NCBI GenBank assembly: GCA_016714535.1
Contig: JADKDR010000005.1
Location: 62,001-126,000, forward strand
Reading direction: 5' to 3'
Source of the DNA: Bacteroidota bacterium
GTDB taxonomy: Bacteria > Bacteroidota > Bacteroidia > AKYH767-A > OLB10
DNA length: 64,000 nt
Positions within the stretch are counted from its first letter, which is position 1. Every line of letters starts with the position of its first letter. Below, one piece after another: positions 48,605 to 59,525 of the stretch. A program made the translations under genes and the position numbers. The notes under the pieces are model-generated. The model ran no database searches, was not told the origin of the DNA, and worked only from the letters and a program-made list of their open reading frames with translations.

Positions 48605-49747
48605 ATGAACTTTCAGTTGACCGAAGAACACGAAATGATTCGTCAGGCAGCACGCGACTTTGCCCAAAACGAATTGCTTCCCGGAGTAATAGAGCGCGAT
48701 GAACATCAAAAATTTCCTGCTGAACAAATCAAAAAACTTGGGGAGCTCGGTTTTTTAGGAATGATGGTAAGCCCGGAGTACGGTGGAGGTGGTATGGATA
48801 CTATCTCGTATGTGCTGGCAATGGAAGAAATTAGCAAGGTGGATGCAAGTGCCTCAGTTGTTATGTCTGTAAACAATTCATTGGTATGTTGGGGCCTCGA
48901 AACATTTGGTAACGAAGAACAAAAACGCAAATACCTTGTGCCGCTGGCCAAGGGAGAAAAAATTGGAGCCTTTTGCCTTTCGGAACCGGAAGCGGGTAGC
49001 GATGCTACCTCGCAGCGCACCACTGCCATTGATATGGGAGATCATTACCTTCTTAATGGTACTAAAAATTGGATAACAAACGGAAGTACTGCATCAACTT
49101 ATTTGGTTATTGCACAAACCGATGTTGCCAAAGGCCATAAGGGAATTAATGCCTTGATAATAGAACGCGATATGCCTGGTTTTACGGTAGGGCTAAAAGA
49201 AAATAAATTAGGAATTCGCGGCAGCGATACGCATTCATTAATGTTTACCGATGTAAAAGTTCCTAAAGAAAACAGAATAGGGGAGGACGGTTTTGGTTTT
49301 AAGTTTGCCATGAAAACGTTAGGTGGAGGTCGAATAGGAATTGCATCGCAGGCGTTAGGTATTGCTTCAGGTGCATTTGAACTAGCTACAAAATATTCAA
49401 AAGAGCGTAAAGCTTTTGGTAAAGAAATATGTAATCATCAAGCTATACAATTCAAGCTTGCCGATATGGCCACGCAAATAGAAGCTGCACGAGCATTATG
49501 TTTAAAGGCTGCATGGCTCAAAGATCAGGGTCAGGAATACACCATTGCCGGTAGCATGGCCAAACTGTTTGCTTCTAAAGTAGCCATGGATACTACCATA
49601 GAAGCGGTGCAAGTGCATGGCGGCTATGGGTTTGTTAAAGAGTTCCATGTGGAGCGACTCATGCGCGATGCCAAAATTACCCAGATATATGAAGGTACGA
49701 GCGAAGTACAGAAAATTGTAATTGGCCGTGCAGTGGTTGGCAAATAG
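48605..49747 (+). CDS. Acyl-CoA dehydrogenase
   Basis: 380-aa FAD-dependent dehydrogenase of beta-oxidation or branched amino-acid breakdown (short/butyryl type by sequence). CLSEPEAGSDA (near 122) and NGTKNWITNG (near 150) line the FAD and substrate site. QVHGGYGFVKEFHVERLMRD is near 340, and YEGTSEVQK has the catalytic Glu position near 365. Divergent from fabI, so lipid synthesis and breakdown genes share one control region. The exact chain-length preference is not readable. Confidence 0.94.
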   Translation: MNFQLTEEHEMIRQAARDFAQNELLPGVIERDEHQKFPAEQIKKLGELGFLGMMVSPEYGGGGMDTISYVLAMEEISKVDASASVVMSVNNSLVCWGLETFGNEEQKRKYLVPLAKGEKIGAFCLSEPEAGSDATSQRTTAIDMGDHYLLNGTKNWITNGSTASTYLVIAQTDVAKGHKGINALIIERDMPGFTVGLKENKLGIRGSDTHSLMFTDVKVPKENRIGEDGFGFKFAMKTLGGGRIGIASQALGIASGAFELATKYSKERKAFGKEICNHQAIQFKLADMATQIEAARALCLKAAWLKDQGQEYTIAGSMAKLFASKVAMDTTIEAVQVHGGYGFVKEFHVERLMRDAKITQIYEGTSEVQKIVIGRAVVGK

Positions 49748-49786
49748 TTAGTATATCAATTCTGTTCTATCTAAACTTATAATAAA

Positions 49787-50584
49787 TTGAAAAATTATTT
49801 CCGACAATTTTGCTACGTCCTGGTGGTGATATGCGTTTTAAGTGCATGCCAGTCGCAAAAGAAGATTGTTTACTTTCAGGATAAATCGGGAAGCTCATCT
49901 CCCTCAGAAGGCAATCCCATGCAGTCACCCGGCAATACGGGCGAATTTTTGCTCAAAGTTTACAAGCAAGACTTTATTACGGTACAGTTTTTTATTGATA
50001 ACCCTGAAGCGGTACCAGGCATCAGCAGTACCATGGATCAACGTATGACAGATACTCGTACTTTTTATGAACGCAGTTTTATTGTTGACAATAATGGAAT
50101 GTTAGAATTACCCCTTGTTGGTAGGATTAAAGTAGATGGACTTACCTTAAATGAATGCAAGGAAGCAATCATAAAAGAATACAAAGAGTACATTACCAAT
50201 CCGGTAATTGTAATAAAAAAATTGAGCTTTCGTATAACTGTGTTAGGTGAAGTAAACAAGCCCGGCCAATATTATATTCCAAACGAATCGGTTACTATTA
50301 GCGAAGCGCTTGGCATTGCAGGTGACCTTACGCAGTTTGGCAGTCGAACCGATATCAAGATTTTTCGCAAAGCAAATGGCAAGTTCGAAGAAATTATATT
50401 AGACCTCACCAATAAAGATTTTTTAAACACGCCTCTCAATTATCTAAATCAGGATGATGTATTATACATTCGTCCGTTGCGCAGACGTGCTGCTGCAAAT
50501 GCACAACCTATAATTCAAATAATAAGCACAGCAGTTTCTTCCGCTATTTTGGTTGCTACTTTTTTTGCTATACGTACCAACTAA
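49787..50584 (+). CDS. Polysaccharide export lipoprotein (Wza/BexD-like)
   Basis: 265-aa outer-membrane polysaccharide export protein. TTG start at 49787; lipobox ending at Cys21 (CVLSAC). The Poly_export domain reads SFIVDNNGMLELPLVGRI (near 95), GLTLNECKEAI and TNPVIVIKK. An SLBB domain starts at FRITVLGEVNKPGQYYIPN (near 148). A C-terminal membrane helix (IIQIISTAVSSAILVATFF) would form the outer-membrane pore ring. Directly upstream of the Wzc-like kinase, with which it should form the export channel. Confidence 0.92.
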   Translation: MKNYFRQFCYVLVVICVLSACQSQKKIVYFQDKSGSSSPSEGNPMQSPGNTGEFLLKVYKQDFITVQFFIDNPEAVPGISSTMDQRMTDTRTFYERSFIVDNNGMLELPLVGRIKVDGLTLNECKEAIIKEYKEYITNPVIVIKKLSFRITVLGEVNKPGQYYIPNESVTISEALGIAGDLTQFGSRTDIKIFRKANGKFEEIILDLTNKDFLNTPLNYLNQDDVLYIRPLRRRAAANAQPIIQIISTAVSSAILVATFFAIRTN

Positions 50585-50617
50585 ATTTTTTTATCAACTC
50601 AAAACAGCTTAAATATA

Positions 50618-53012
50618 ATGTCACGAATAGAAGCTCAACGAAAAATAAACGAGGATGAAATAGACCTGGTTAAAGTATTCCACGCATTACGGGATAAGTG
50701 GTTTTATTTTATGCTTTCATTTATCATTTTTGGTGCTCTTGCAGTTGTTTACCTGCTATTTGCATTGCCTGTTTATGAAGGCACCTCAAGTATTATTGTT
50801 AAAGATGCCAAAGCTCCCGGAGGCGATGCAAGTCAAATTATAAATGACGGTGGCATGTTTGGTTCACAAACCAATGTGAGCAATCAAAAAGCCATTCTTG
50901 GTTCTTATTCTGTATTGAGTAAGGTAGTTCAGAATTTGCATTTACGCACGCTTGTTTACAACGAAACGTCATATCCACCGTACCCATTGTACAAGCGATT
51001 GCCATTTGCAAAGGAAATTATTTCTATAAATAAGTTTTATCAAAATGGTCAGAAGTTTTACATTAAACCAAGCGGTCTAAATAAATTTGAATTAAAATGT
51101 GAGTACGATGGCAGCAAAATGCCTGAGTTTACTTACAATGAATTGCATACCTGGGGTCAACCAATTAAAACAAAGTATTTTGAGTTCATGATTACCAAGA
51201 GTGATACGGTTAAATTCGATCCTGAAATTACTGGATACTCATTTGTTTGTTATGATGAACCAACAGCTGTATCAAATTCATTTGGGCACCTTACCATTGA
51301 AGATGCTGATAAGATCGGCACCATTATCAATCTTACCTACAAAGACAACTTACCTGCGGGCAGTTGATGTGCTAAACGAAATAGGGCAGGTGTATATTAA
51401 TAAGGAACTGGAAGACAAAATTAAGGAAGCCAATACAACACTTGCTTTTATAGAAGAGCAATTGCTTGCCACCAATGATGAATTGAACACGGTAGAGAAA
51501 AATTTTGCCGATTACCGCCAACGAACGCAATCCCTGAATTTGGGCGAGCAGTCAAAAAACTTATTGGGACAATTGCAGGAGACAGATTTGCAATTGCGAC
51601 AATCCGATGTAAAAATAAAGAGCCTTGAAACACTGGAAGGCTTTGTAAAAAAGAATAGTGATTTTAGTGTGGTTACACCTTCAAGTTTTGGTATTGACGA
51701 ACCGCTGCTTGTAGATTTGATAAATGATTATAGAAATTTACAACTAAAGCGAAGAAGCCTTTCGGTAGGAGGCACAGGTAAGGTTACCCCACAGGTTCAA
51801 ATTGTTGACGAGCAAATGGAAAGTACCAAAGCCGCCATGCTTGAAACCATTAAGTCAATACGCAATCAGGCATCTATTGCCGATGCATCCATAAAAGACC
51901 AATTACAAAAGTACGAGCGCAATGCACAACAAATTCCTGAGCAAGAAAGAGAGTTTATGAACCTGCAACGTAAGCAAGATGTAAACTCTAAAATGTACTT
52001 ATACTTGTTACAAAAAAAGCAGGCTACCGATATTCAGCTCTCTACCATGAAACCCGACAACCGGGTGTTGGATGATGCAGTGGTAAGCGATAAGCCTGTG
52101 GCACCCAAGAAAATTTTGATAGCCATTATTGCTGCCTTGCTTGGCTTTATTTTCCCAAGTACATTGGTGTTTTTTCAAAATGTATTTAAATCTACGGTTA
52201 GCAGCCGCGATGATATTGATACCAATACCAACATACCGGTGCTGGGTGTGATAGGGATGAAAGAGGGCGGAGACACCAAGCGAAGCTTATATGTTTATGA
52301 TAATCCAAAGAGTGTAGTTGCTGAATGCTTACGAAGTATAAGAACCAATATTCAATTGAGCGATCCCGATGGTAAAAACCAGGTAATATTAATTACCTCA
52401 ACCATTGCCGGGGAAGGTAAAACATTCATGTCGCTCAATCTGGCAACGGTATTCGCCATGCAGAATTATAAAACCGCAATTTTGGGATTTGACTTGCGTA
52501 AACCACGCTTGCATAAAGAGTTTAATCTTGATAATGATATTGGTATAACTAATTATTTGCGCGGTCAATGTTCATTCGAAGAAATTGTGCAAGAAACACA
52601 TATCAAGAATTTGCATTTATATACCGCAGGTCCTATTCCCGATAATCCTTCGGAGTTACTTTCGGGCGGACCTATGCAGCAGTTATTCGAGAAACTTAGA
52701 GCCAATTACGATTATGTCTTTGTCGACACACCGCCTATTGGAGTTCTATCGGATGGTTTTGTATTAATGCATTACAGCGATATGAATGTGTATGTGATTC
52801 GCGAGAATTTTTCGAAAAAGGAATTTCTTGCTACCCTCGAGGAATTGCGTAAAGAAAACAAAGTGCCCAACATGCACATTTTACTTAATGCAGCCGATCT
52901 TGATAAGGGATATGGTAACTATGGACACTATCACGGTTACAATAGCAAGTATAAATACTATAGCGATAATGAAAAGCGCCCTTCTTTCTTTAAGCGATTA
53001 TTTCGTAAGTAA
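50618..53012 (+). CDS. Wzc-like chain-length regulator and BY-kinase, one frameshift
   Basis: About 798 aa when two frames (50618-51367 and 51201-53012) are joined near 51356, where one base is extra: the first frame ends TYKDNLPAGS and the second resumes RAVDVLNEIGQVYINKEL. N-terminal Wzz domain with a membrane helix (about 33-55), a long periplasmic coiled coil (residues about 260-470), a second helix (ILIAIIAALLGFIFPSTLVF) and a cytoplasmic tyrosine kinase. The kinase has Walker A in STIAGEGKTFMSLNLA, A' in ILGFDLRKPRLH and Walker B in YVFVDTPPIG. The tail has seven Tyr (YGNYGHYHGYNSKYKYY), the usual autophosphorylation cluster. Controls polysaccharide polymerisation and export with the Wza-like partner. 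Confidence 0.9.
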
Positions 53013-53129
53013 TATTCTGATTATTGCCCAATAAGAAAACTTATTTTTAATAAGAATAAGGCGAATCTACTTGTGAATAGTGTGCAAAGTATTTTATTTG
53101 CCATGCATCTCTCAAACAAGCAAATGTTT

Positions 53130-53501
53130 ATGGAAAATAAAAAGGTTCTGATAGTCGAGGACGATAGTGTATTATCATTATTCTATCGTTCGTTACTTAA
53201 GCGCATGGGTTATCAGGTTTGTGCAGTGGTAGCTAATAGCGACTTAGTAGAAGAGAAACTGCGAGAAACATCGCCTGATTTTATTATGATGGATGTGAAA
53301 ATAGCAGGAAACTTGGATGGAATAGATACAGCCCGCAAGGTGCGCGAAACGCATCATTTGCCAATTATATTTTCTACCGGCAATTCCGAATTGGCAACCA
53401 TGCAACGCGCTCGTGAAATATCAAATTCAGAATACTTAATTAAGCCTATAATGGAAGCAGACTTGCGTATTGCTTTCGAAAAATTTATGATTGGAGCATA
53501 A
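53130..53501 (+). CDS. Single-domain response regulator (CheY-like)
   Basis: Stand-alone receiver domain, 123 aa from ATG 53130 (MENKKVLIVEDDS); a longer frame from GTG 53073 adds a non-homologous leader. Acidic pair in VEDD, phospho-acceptor Asp in FIMMDVKIAG, the Ser/Thr position in IIFSTGN and the Lys in YLIKPI are all present. No output domain. It follows the Wzc-like gene by 117 bases on the same strand and ahead of a terminator. It may relay a signal to polysaccharide export or pair with a distant histidine kinase; no kinase is in the window. Confidence 0.9.
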   Translation: MENKKVLIVEDDSVLSLFYRSLLKRMGYQVCAVVANSDLVEEKLRETSPDFIMMDVKIAGNLDGIDTARKVRETHHLPIIFSTGNSELATMQRAREISNSEYLIKPIMEADLRIAFEKFMIGA

Positions 53502-53524
53502 CCTATATAAAAAAAGCCTTATTG

Positions 53525-53558
53525 AAAACGCTGGTCATTTGTATTGGCGTTTTTTTTT
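53525..53558 (+). terminator. Intrinsic terminator after the receiver gene
   Basis: AAAACGC (53525-53531) and GCGTTTT (53547-53553) form a stem with a long loop, followed by a T run to 53558. It probably ends the polysaccharide export unit and, with the opposite gene ending at 53880, marks a convergent junction. Confidence 0.6.
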
Positions 53559-53879
53559 GTTTAAAGATGAAATGAATTTTACACATCGCTTGTCTGCCTT
53601 TTGAAATGTGGATGCAACATGGTTAATTCATCCTCCAATTATACCCAGTGCACAAGACACCTGCTTACAGGCATTGCTAAGACTAATCGAGGACGAGGGT
53701 ATTGACAAATCATATAATGCTCATATATTGCTACTTTAAAACATTACAAATGTTCAATTATATGTGCTTCGACATGCCATGTGGAATGTGTCGAAGATTT
53801 GGATGGGTGCAAAGTATTGGGAGCGCCTTTAAATGTTTTGGAAATAGTTAATCGGCAAATTAAATATAATAGCAATGAC
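53559..53879. other. Convergent intergenic, no recognised gene
   Basis: Short open frames exist (for instance one with WLIHPPIIPSAQDTC and IEDEGIDKSYN around 53610-53740) but none has a start, a known motif or support. Treated as non-coding, perhaps with a decayed gene. Confidence 0.4.
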
Positions 53880-56800
53880 TTATTGTTGCGTTATACTATC
53901 AACAAAATACATTTCAATAAGATCTCTATTTTTTGTTGCTATCGGGCCACGATATGTGCAATTGAATTTATCTTTTATTAACTCGTATGTATGCCCTGAG
54001 ATATTTACTTTACCCGCTTCACTTGAGCTTTCCATGCGTGATGCAATGTTTACAGTATCACCCCAAATGTCATAGGCATACTTCTTTGAACCTACAATGC
54101 CTGCAATTACAGGCCCTGTGTGCAAACCTATTCTGATTTCGAAAAAATCTTTGCCTTCTTTTTGTCTTATTTCTTTTTCCTTCAAAATAGTATCTCTTAT
54201 TTCCAAGGCTGCCATAACCGTATCGTATGGATTGGTTTTATTTTCGATTGGTAATCCACCAACGCACATATAGCTATCGCCAATAGTTTTTATTTTTTCG
54301 ATGCCATAATTCGAAATAATGTTATCGAATGTTTTGTAATAGAAATCAATAAGGTTTACCAATTCATGTGCATTGCGTTTTTCACTCATGAGGGTAAAGT
54401 TTTTAAAATCGGTAAATAGCACAGTAACGCATTCAAAATCTTTTGGAACCACTTCGCCATTTTGTTTTAATTCAGCTGCAATTTCTTCAGGTAATATGTT
54501 CAGCAATAAACTTTCAGAAAGGTTTTTTTCTTTTTTTAATTCTGCTGTACGAACTTCCACTTTTTGTTCGAGGATGACATTCTTTTTTTTCAATTCACTT
54601 TCGCGCCATCTTATAAAGGTGATAAATGCAGTGACAAATGAAATTACGTACAACATATAAGCCCACCATGTACGGTACCATGGCGGTAACACTGTAAAAC
54701 TGTATGTTATAGTATCACCCCATATTCCATCGGGGCTTTTGGCTTTTAACATGAAGGTGTAATCGCCTTCAAACAAGTTGCCATACTCGGCAGTGGTACG
54801 TTCGGTTTCGGGGTTCCAGTTTTTATCATAGCCTTGTAACATAAATTTATAGCGCACAAGGAAAGGACGTGCAGGTTCTATGGCTGCATAATCAAATGTG
54901 ATATTGTTTTTTTGACATGGCAAAACCAGGTTAACAGGTAAAGGATAATAAGGAGTTATACTATCGAATTTTATTCCCGCAAAAGTTGTTCTCATCATTT
55001 GCCGCAAAGAATCGTTTAAAAGATGACCGAACGTTATTACTTCTTCCGATTTATTTGGTGATGTGCTAATGCTATCAGTATAGTCAAGTATTTTTTTATC
55101 AAACAAATCATACCAACTGATTTTGGTGTTATTGATTTTTAGGGCTTGTAAAACCACTTTTGGTTTCAGGTTGTTTTTCGAGATGTCGTTGTAATCAAAA
55201 CTAATAAGTTTGTCGCCAGTGCCCGCCCACAAAATACCTTTGGTATCGATATACATTGCATTTACATTAATGTCTTTTATAGGGTAGCCTGTTTTTTGAT
55301 TAAAGTACGAAATGCTGTCTTTCGAAAAGGGTTTTTCACCCGGATTATATCCGCCTTTTATTAAAGTAATTCCCAAATTGGTTCCGATGATTATGTTGTT
55401 TTTTTCATCTTCCAGTATGCTATATATCACATCGTCAGCAAGGCCTTGTGTGGTTGTAATATTTTGAAAAACAGGATTGTACTTTTTATTTGGCTTGTTG
55501 GATGATAAAATAGGAATGTCTTCTTTTCGCAACAGGCTAATGCCACCACCATCGGTACCAAACCATAGATTGCCTTTGCTATCGGAAGTAATACAATACA
55601 TGGTATTGCCCGCCAGCCCTGCCTTAACGTTGTAGTTGATAAACGATTTGCCATTAAAACAAATTACACCATCACCCGTAGTACCCATCCATATGTTGCC
55701 AAACACATCTTGTGTTATCGATTTTACCTGATGGCTCGAAACTCCAAAATCGGTATAGCTTGTAAAATTATGCCAATCATATTTTGTTATTCCGTTATCG
55801 GTACCAAACCATAAGTTGCCATCTCTGTCACTTGTAATAACCCAAACATTGGAATGTGCCAATTGTTCTTTAAAATTTGTGAAAGATTTACCATTGTAAT
55901 ATGAAACACCGGCACCTGTGGCAAACCATAAATCACCGTTTTTATCTTTATTAATATCATGAATTGAATTGGCAGGTAAACCCTGAAATGTGGAGTGATT
56001 AAAAAAATATTTATTGTTATAGCAACTTGCGCCATAGTCATTTCCTCCAAACCAGTAATCACCATTTTTATCTTGAATACAGGTATTGATAAAATTGTCG
56101 GCAAGGCCTTGTTCTGTTGTGTAATCAATTATCGAATTGCCATCGAACCTTTCTATGCCATTGCCATAAGTACCCAGCCATAAACTTCCCGATAAATCCT
56201 GGGTAATGCAATTAACTTCGAATGCAGACAATCCATTCAATTTTGAAAAACATGGGATTGCATTTTTATTATACAAACTAATTCCGTCATCGGTGCAAAA
56301 CCACAGGTTGCCTTTACTATCCAGTTTTATTTGTGTCACCGCTTTATCGCACAAGCCGCAAGCAGCATTGTATGGCTTAAAAGATTTTGAATCAAAACAG
56401 CTTGCGCCACTTTCTGTTCCTATCCAAATATTGTCATCAGCATCCTCAGTAATGCACTTCACAGCGTTGTTTATTAAACCATCAACTGTAGTATAATTTT
56501 TGGTCTTATGCTTATTGTAAACTATAACTCCACTGCTATTGGTACCAATCCAAAGGTTTCCAAATTTATCGTCTGTAATGCATTTTACAAATGGTTGAAC
56601 ACTATCTTTTGAAATAATAAAAGGGGCAAAAAAAGTTCCATCAAAATATCTTAAACCGCTTTTGTTCCCAACCAAATTGTTCCCTGTTGGTCGCAATAAA
56701 TTGTTTTTAAATCATCTTTAATTACACCTTGCCATGGCTCAGAATAAATAGTAAACGATATTCCATTGTAACTGCAAATGCCACCACCATTGGTAAGAAA

Positions 56801-57211
56801 CCAAATAGCACCTTTAGTATCCTCAGTTATTTTTACAACAGCATTATTGGCAAGTCCGTTGCTTGTTGTAAAATTTGTAAACGACTTACCATCATACCTG
56901 CTCACACCACCGCCATCGGTACCAAACCAAACATTGCCTTGTTTATCGCAATAGCTGCAATTAATAGAACTTAACGCTAATCCATTATTGGTATTGAAAT
57001 TTTGAGTGGTTACAAAAAGGCCGTTTGGTAGCGGTTGTTTTAATGGAGGTGCCAACCATAGCGTATTTCCTAAAAAAGGAATTGCTGCAACCACTTTTGA
57101 AGGGGTTGCAGCAATTGAATTATTTTGAAATGTAGTGTTTGGTATTTGGGTCTTATTATTGCTGTATGATGCAAAAAGTAAACAGCAAAAGATTGTTTTT
57201 ACAAACCACAT
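53880..57211 (-). CDS. Propeller-sensor adenylate/guanylate cyclase, one frameshift
   Basis: About 1110 aa when frames 56651-57211 and 53880-56696 are joined at an A4 run (56660-56663) that lacks one base: TIWLGTK must continue with SGLRYFDG. Signal peptide, then about 14 Reg_prop blades (pattern GNVWFGTDGGGVSRYDGKSF) forming a periplasmic two-bladed propeller as in hybrid two-component sensors. A Y_Y_Y domain follows (RYKFMLQGYDKNW), then one membrane helix (YMLYVISFVTAFITFIRW) and a coiled coil. The C-terminus is a class III cyclase: VTVLFTDFKNFT, TIGDSYMCVGGLP, HTGPVIAGIVG and AYDIWGDTVNIASRME. Senses an envelope signal and makes a cyclic nucleotide; ATP or GTP use is uncertain. Confidence 0.9.
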
Positions 57212-57228
57212 TCTAAATCATAATTTAC

Positions 57229-58017
57229 TTAATTTGGTCTGGAGTTTTCTTTCCAGGAGTTTCGAATATTTTTTCCATTTGCATCTACACCCACTAAAAT
57301 AACTCTAATTTTACTGCCTCTAGTAATTTTACTATCATAACCAAAATAATATCTTATGCCTTTACATTTAGGATAGGTGCTAAAAATAGTAGCAATTGTT
57401 GCGTCAAAATTAAAGCAACCCACGAAATCAGCACAACCAAAATCAGCATTATAATATTCATTGTTCGTTAGATTTTTTTTGTATCTAGTAACATTAGAAT
57501 CTGGTAGCTGTTGACAGGAATAATCATCTTCCGCAGTAGGCGGTATGCTAAATGCAGGAGGGATCGTATGGCTTTCAAGTCTTGACAAATAATTTTCTGG
57601 TGGGTTAATTGCTAAATGGCCAAACATTTCATCACAAGAAATTAAACAATCATGAACACTAAGATCGAGAACCCCCGAAGTGCATTGACCACCTTCAAAA
57701 GCCAAAAAAAGCTTTCGTGAATCGTCTCCTAAAGAACAAAAATGAAATTTAATAACTTTATAATCAGCAAGTGCCAAGTTATAAAAATAGTCATAATCTC
57801 CATAAATAGTTCCACCATAAAAAGTTGCTTTTGAAAATTTTGCCCTAAAGGCTTTGATATATTCTACTAAAACTGCATCAGTAATATAATGCGGATTCGG
57901 ATCTCCAAGTCGAAAACTTGCATCACAATAGTTGCAAGAATGCTGAGCTATTAATTTATCATTTTTAAAGAAGAAAATTAATAGAAGTACAAGAAAAACG
58001 GTAAGTGTTTTTTTCAT
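57229..58017 (-). CDS. Secreted hypothetical protein, 262 aa
   Basis: Unrecognised. Signal peptide KKTLTVFLVLLLIFFFKNDKLIAQ, then a Cys-rich mature part (CNYC, CTSG, CLISC, CADFVGC). A C-terminal stretch KGIRYYFGYDSKITRGSKIR followed by VILVGVDANGKN is reminiscent of small Bacteroidota domains that bind or modify surface material. Transcribed before the cyclase gene with 17 bases between them, so the two may form one operon, perhaps sensor and periplasmic partner. A possible -7 box TATATTTG is the complement of 58066-58073. Confidence 0.65.
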   Translation of the reverse strand: MKKTLTVFLVLLLIFFFKNDKLIAQHSCNYCDASFRLGDPNPHYITDAVLVEYIKAFRAKFSKATFYGGTIYGDYDYFYNLALADYKVIKFHFCSLGDDSRKLFLAFEGGQCTSGVLDLSVHDCLISCDEMFGHLAINPPENYLSRLESHTIPPAFSIPPTAEDDYSCQQLPDSNVTRYKKNLTNNEYYNADFGCADFVGCFNFDATIATIFSTYPKCKGIRYYFGYDSKITRGSKIRVILVGVDANGKNIRNSWKENSRPN

Positions 58018-58260
58018 AATTTTTAGATTTTAGAGTTAGAGGTTAAGAGTGATTAAATAGTAATGCAAATATAAGATAATTTACTATAATGTGGCTGGAA
58101 AATTTAGCAGTTTGTAAATACAGTTTTTGAGATTGAAAATTGCAAACATGAACTGAAACGGAATCAGGCTCTGCTGAGGAGCAACCTGCCAGGGATAAGT
58201 TCAGGCATTATTGCATATATTAATCATCGCTTATCTAAAATTCCATTTGTATGATTCGTA

Positions 58261-59352
58261 TTAATCCTGCCTTTCGATAAATCCGCCACCTATTACATCA
58301 TTGTCTTCATAAAAAACCGCACTTTGTCCGGGTGCTATGGCTGCCACCTTTTTATTAAAAGTGACTTCTACTTTATCACCAACCAATTGTATCGTGCTTG
58401 GTGAGCCGGGGTCCTTGTATCGTATTTTAGTTATGGCATCAAGGCTGCCATCAATTGTTGCATATTTCTGCAGATTATAATCGCGTACCAACATGGTGGT
58501 TCTATCCAACTCTTCCAATTGTCCAAGTGTAACGGTGTTGGTTTTTGGATTTATATGTGTAACGTACATAGGTTGGCCAAATGCAATTTCGAGGCCTTTG
58601 CGCTGACCAATGGTATAAAATGGATAGCCTTTGTGCTTGCCAATAACATTTCCTGTGGTATCAATAAAATTTCCTCCGTCTAAATTGTTCACTTTGTCAG
58701 GAGCACGAAACTTTAAAAATTCGCGATAATCATTATTAGGGATAAAACATATTTCGTAGCTCTCGCCTTTTTTGCTTAGTTCATCAAAGCCCATTTTAGA
58801 AGCCATATCACGAATTTCTGATTTACGAAAGTTGCCAATCGGAAATTTAGTCCGCGCCATGGCATCTTGCGTTAAGCCCCAAAGCACATAGCTTTGATCT
58901 TTTGCAGTATCAATACCTTTAGAAATAACATAACGCCCGTTTTCTTTGCGCACTTGCGCATAGTGGCCCGTGGCTATAAACTCGCAATCCAACATATCGG
59001 CCCTCCGTATTAATGCATCCCATTTGATGTGGGTATTGCACAATACACAAGGATTTGGTGTGCGTCCTGCCATATACTCATCAACAAAATTATCTATCAC
59101 ATAATCGCCAAACTCACTACGAATATCGAGTATGTAATGCGGGAAACCTTTTTGAACTGCAATTACACGAGCATCGTTTATGCTGTCTAATGTGCAACAG
59201 CCGGTTTCTTTTTTATTGCTGCTGCCGGCATAGTCCCACGTCTTCATGGTTAGTCCTATTACTTCATATCCTTCTTCGTGTAATAGCATGGCTGTAACCG
59301 AACTATCGATTCCACCGCTCATGGCTACTAGTATCCGTCCCTTTTTACTCAT
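58261..59352 (-). CDS. mnmA: tRNA-specific 2-thiouridylase MnmA
   Basis: 363-aa enzyme that inserts sulfur at U34 of tRNA-Lys, -Glu and -Gln. I choose ATG 59352 (MSKKGRILVAMSGGIDSSV), because the longer frame from 59427 adds a non-homologous stretch. PP-loop SGGIDSS; catalytic Cys in GRTPNPCVLCNTHIKWD and the second Cys in ESYEICFIPNNDYREFL; TIGQRKGLEIAFGQPMYV near 255. Full length. Confidence 0.95.
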   Translation of the reverse strand: MSKKGRILVAMSGGIDSSVTAMLLHEEGYEVIGLTMKTWDYAGSSNKKETGCCTLDSINDARVIAVQKGFPHYILDIRSEFGDYVIDNFVDEYMAGRTPNPCVLCNTHIKWDALIRRADMLDCEFIATGHYAQVRKENGRYVISKGIDTAKDQSYVLWGLTQDAMARTKFPIGNFRKSEIRDMASKMGFDELSKKGESYEICFIPNNDYREFLKFRAPDKVNNLDGGNFIDTTGNVIGKHKGYPFYTIGQRKGLEIAFGQPMYVTHINPKTNTVTLGQLEELDRTTMLVRDYNLQKYATIDGSLDAITKIRYKDPGSPSTIQLVGDKVEVTFNKKVAAIAPGQSAVFYEDNDVIGGGFIERQD

Positions 59353-59356
59353 GTGA

Positions 59357-59364
59357 CAAAGGTA
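59357..59364 (-). promoter_or_regulatory. Possible -7 box next to mnmA start
   Basis: Minus strand TACCTTTG, five bases upstream of ATG 59352. If used, the transcript would be leaderless or nearly so. No TTTG at the ideal -33 position. Confidence 0.3.
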
Positions 59365-59525
59365 AGTAATCTTACAAAGATTAATAATACTGAATATGGA
59401 CAAGGATAAATCGAGTAACGATTTCAAAACATTCGCCCCAAAACTGATTTAAGTCATCTCTGTTTAAGATTACTTTCATTTCAATTTATTTGTACTTTTA
59501 AGTCCATCAAACATACATTTGCCAC

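Noticed and set aside
53781..53981. Plus-strand ORF of 66 codons
   Set aside because: Overlaps the end of the cyclase gene antisense and has no support.
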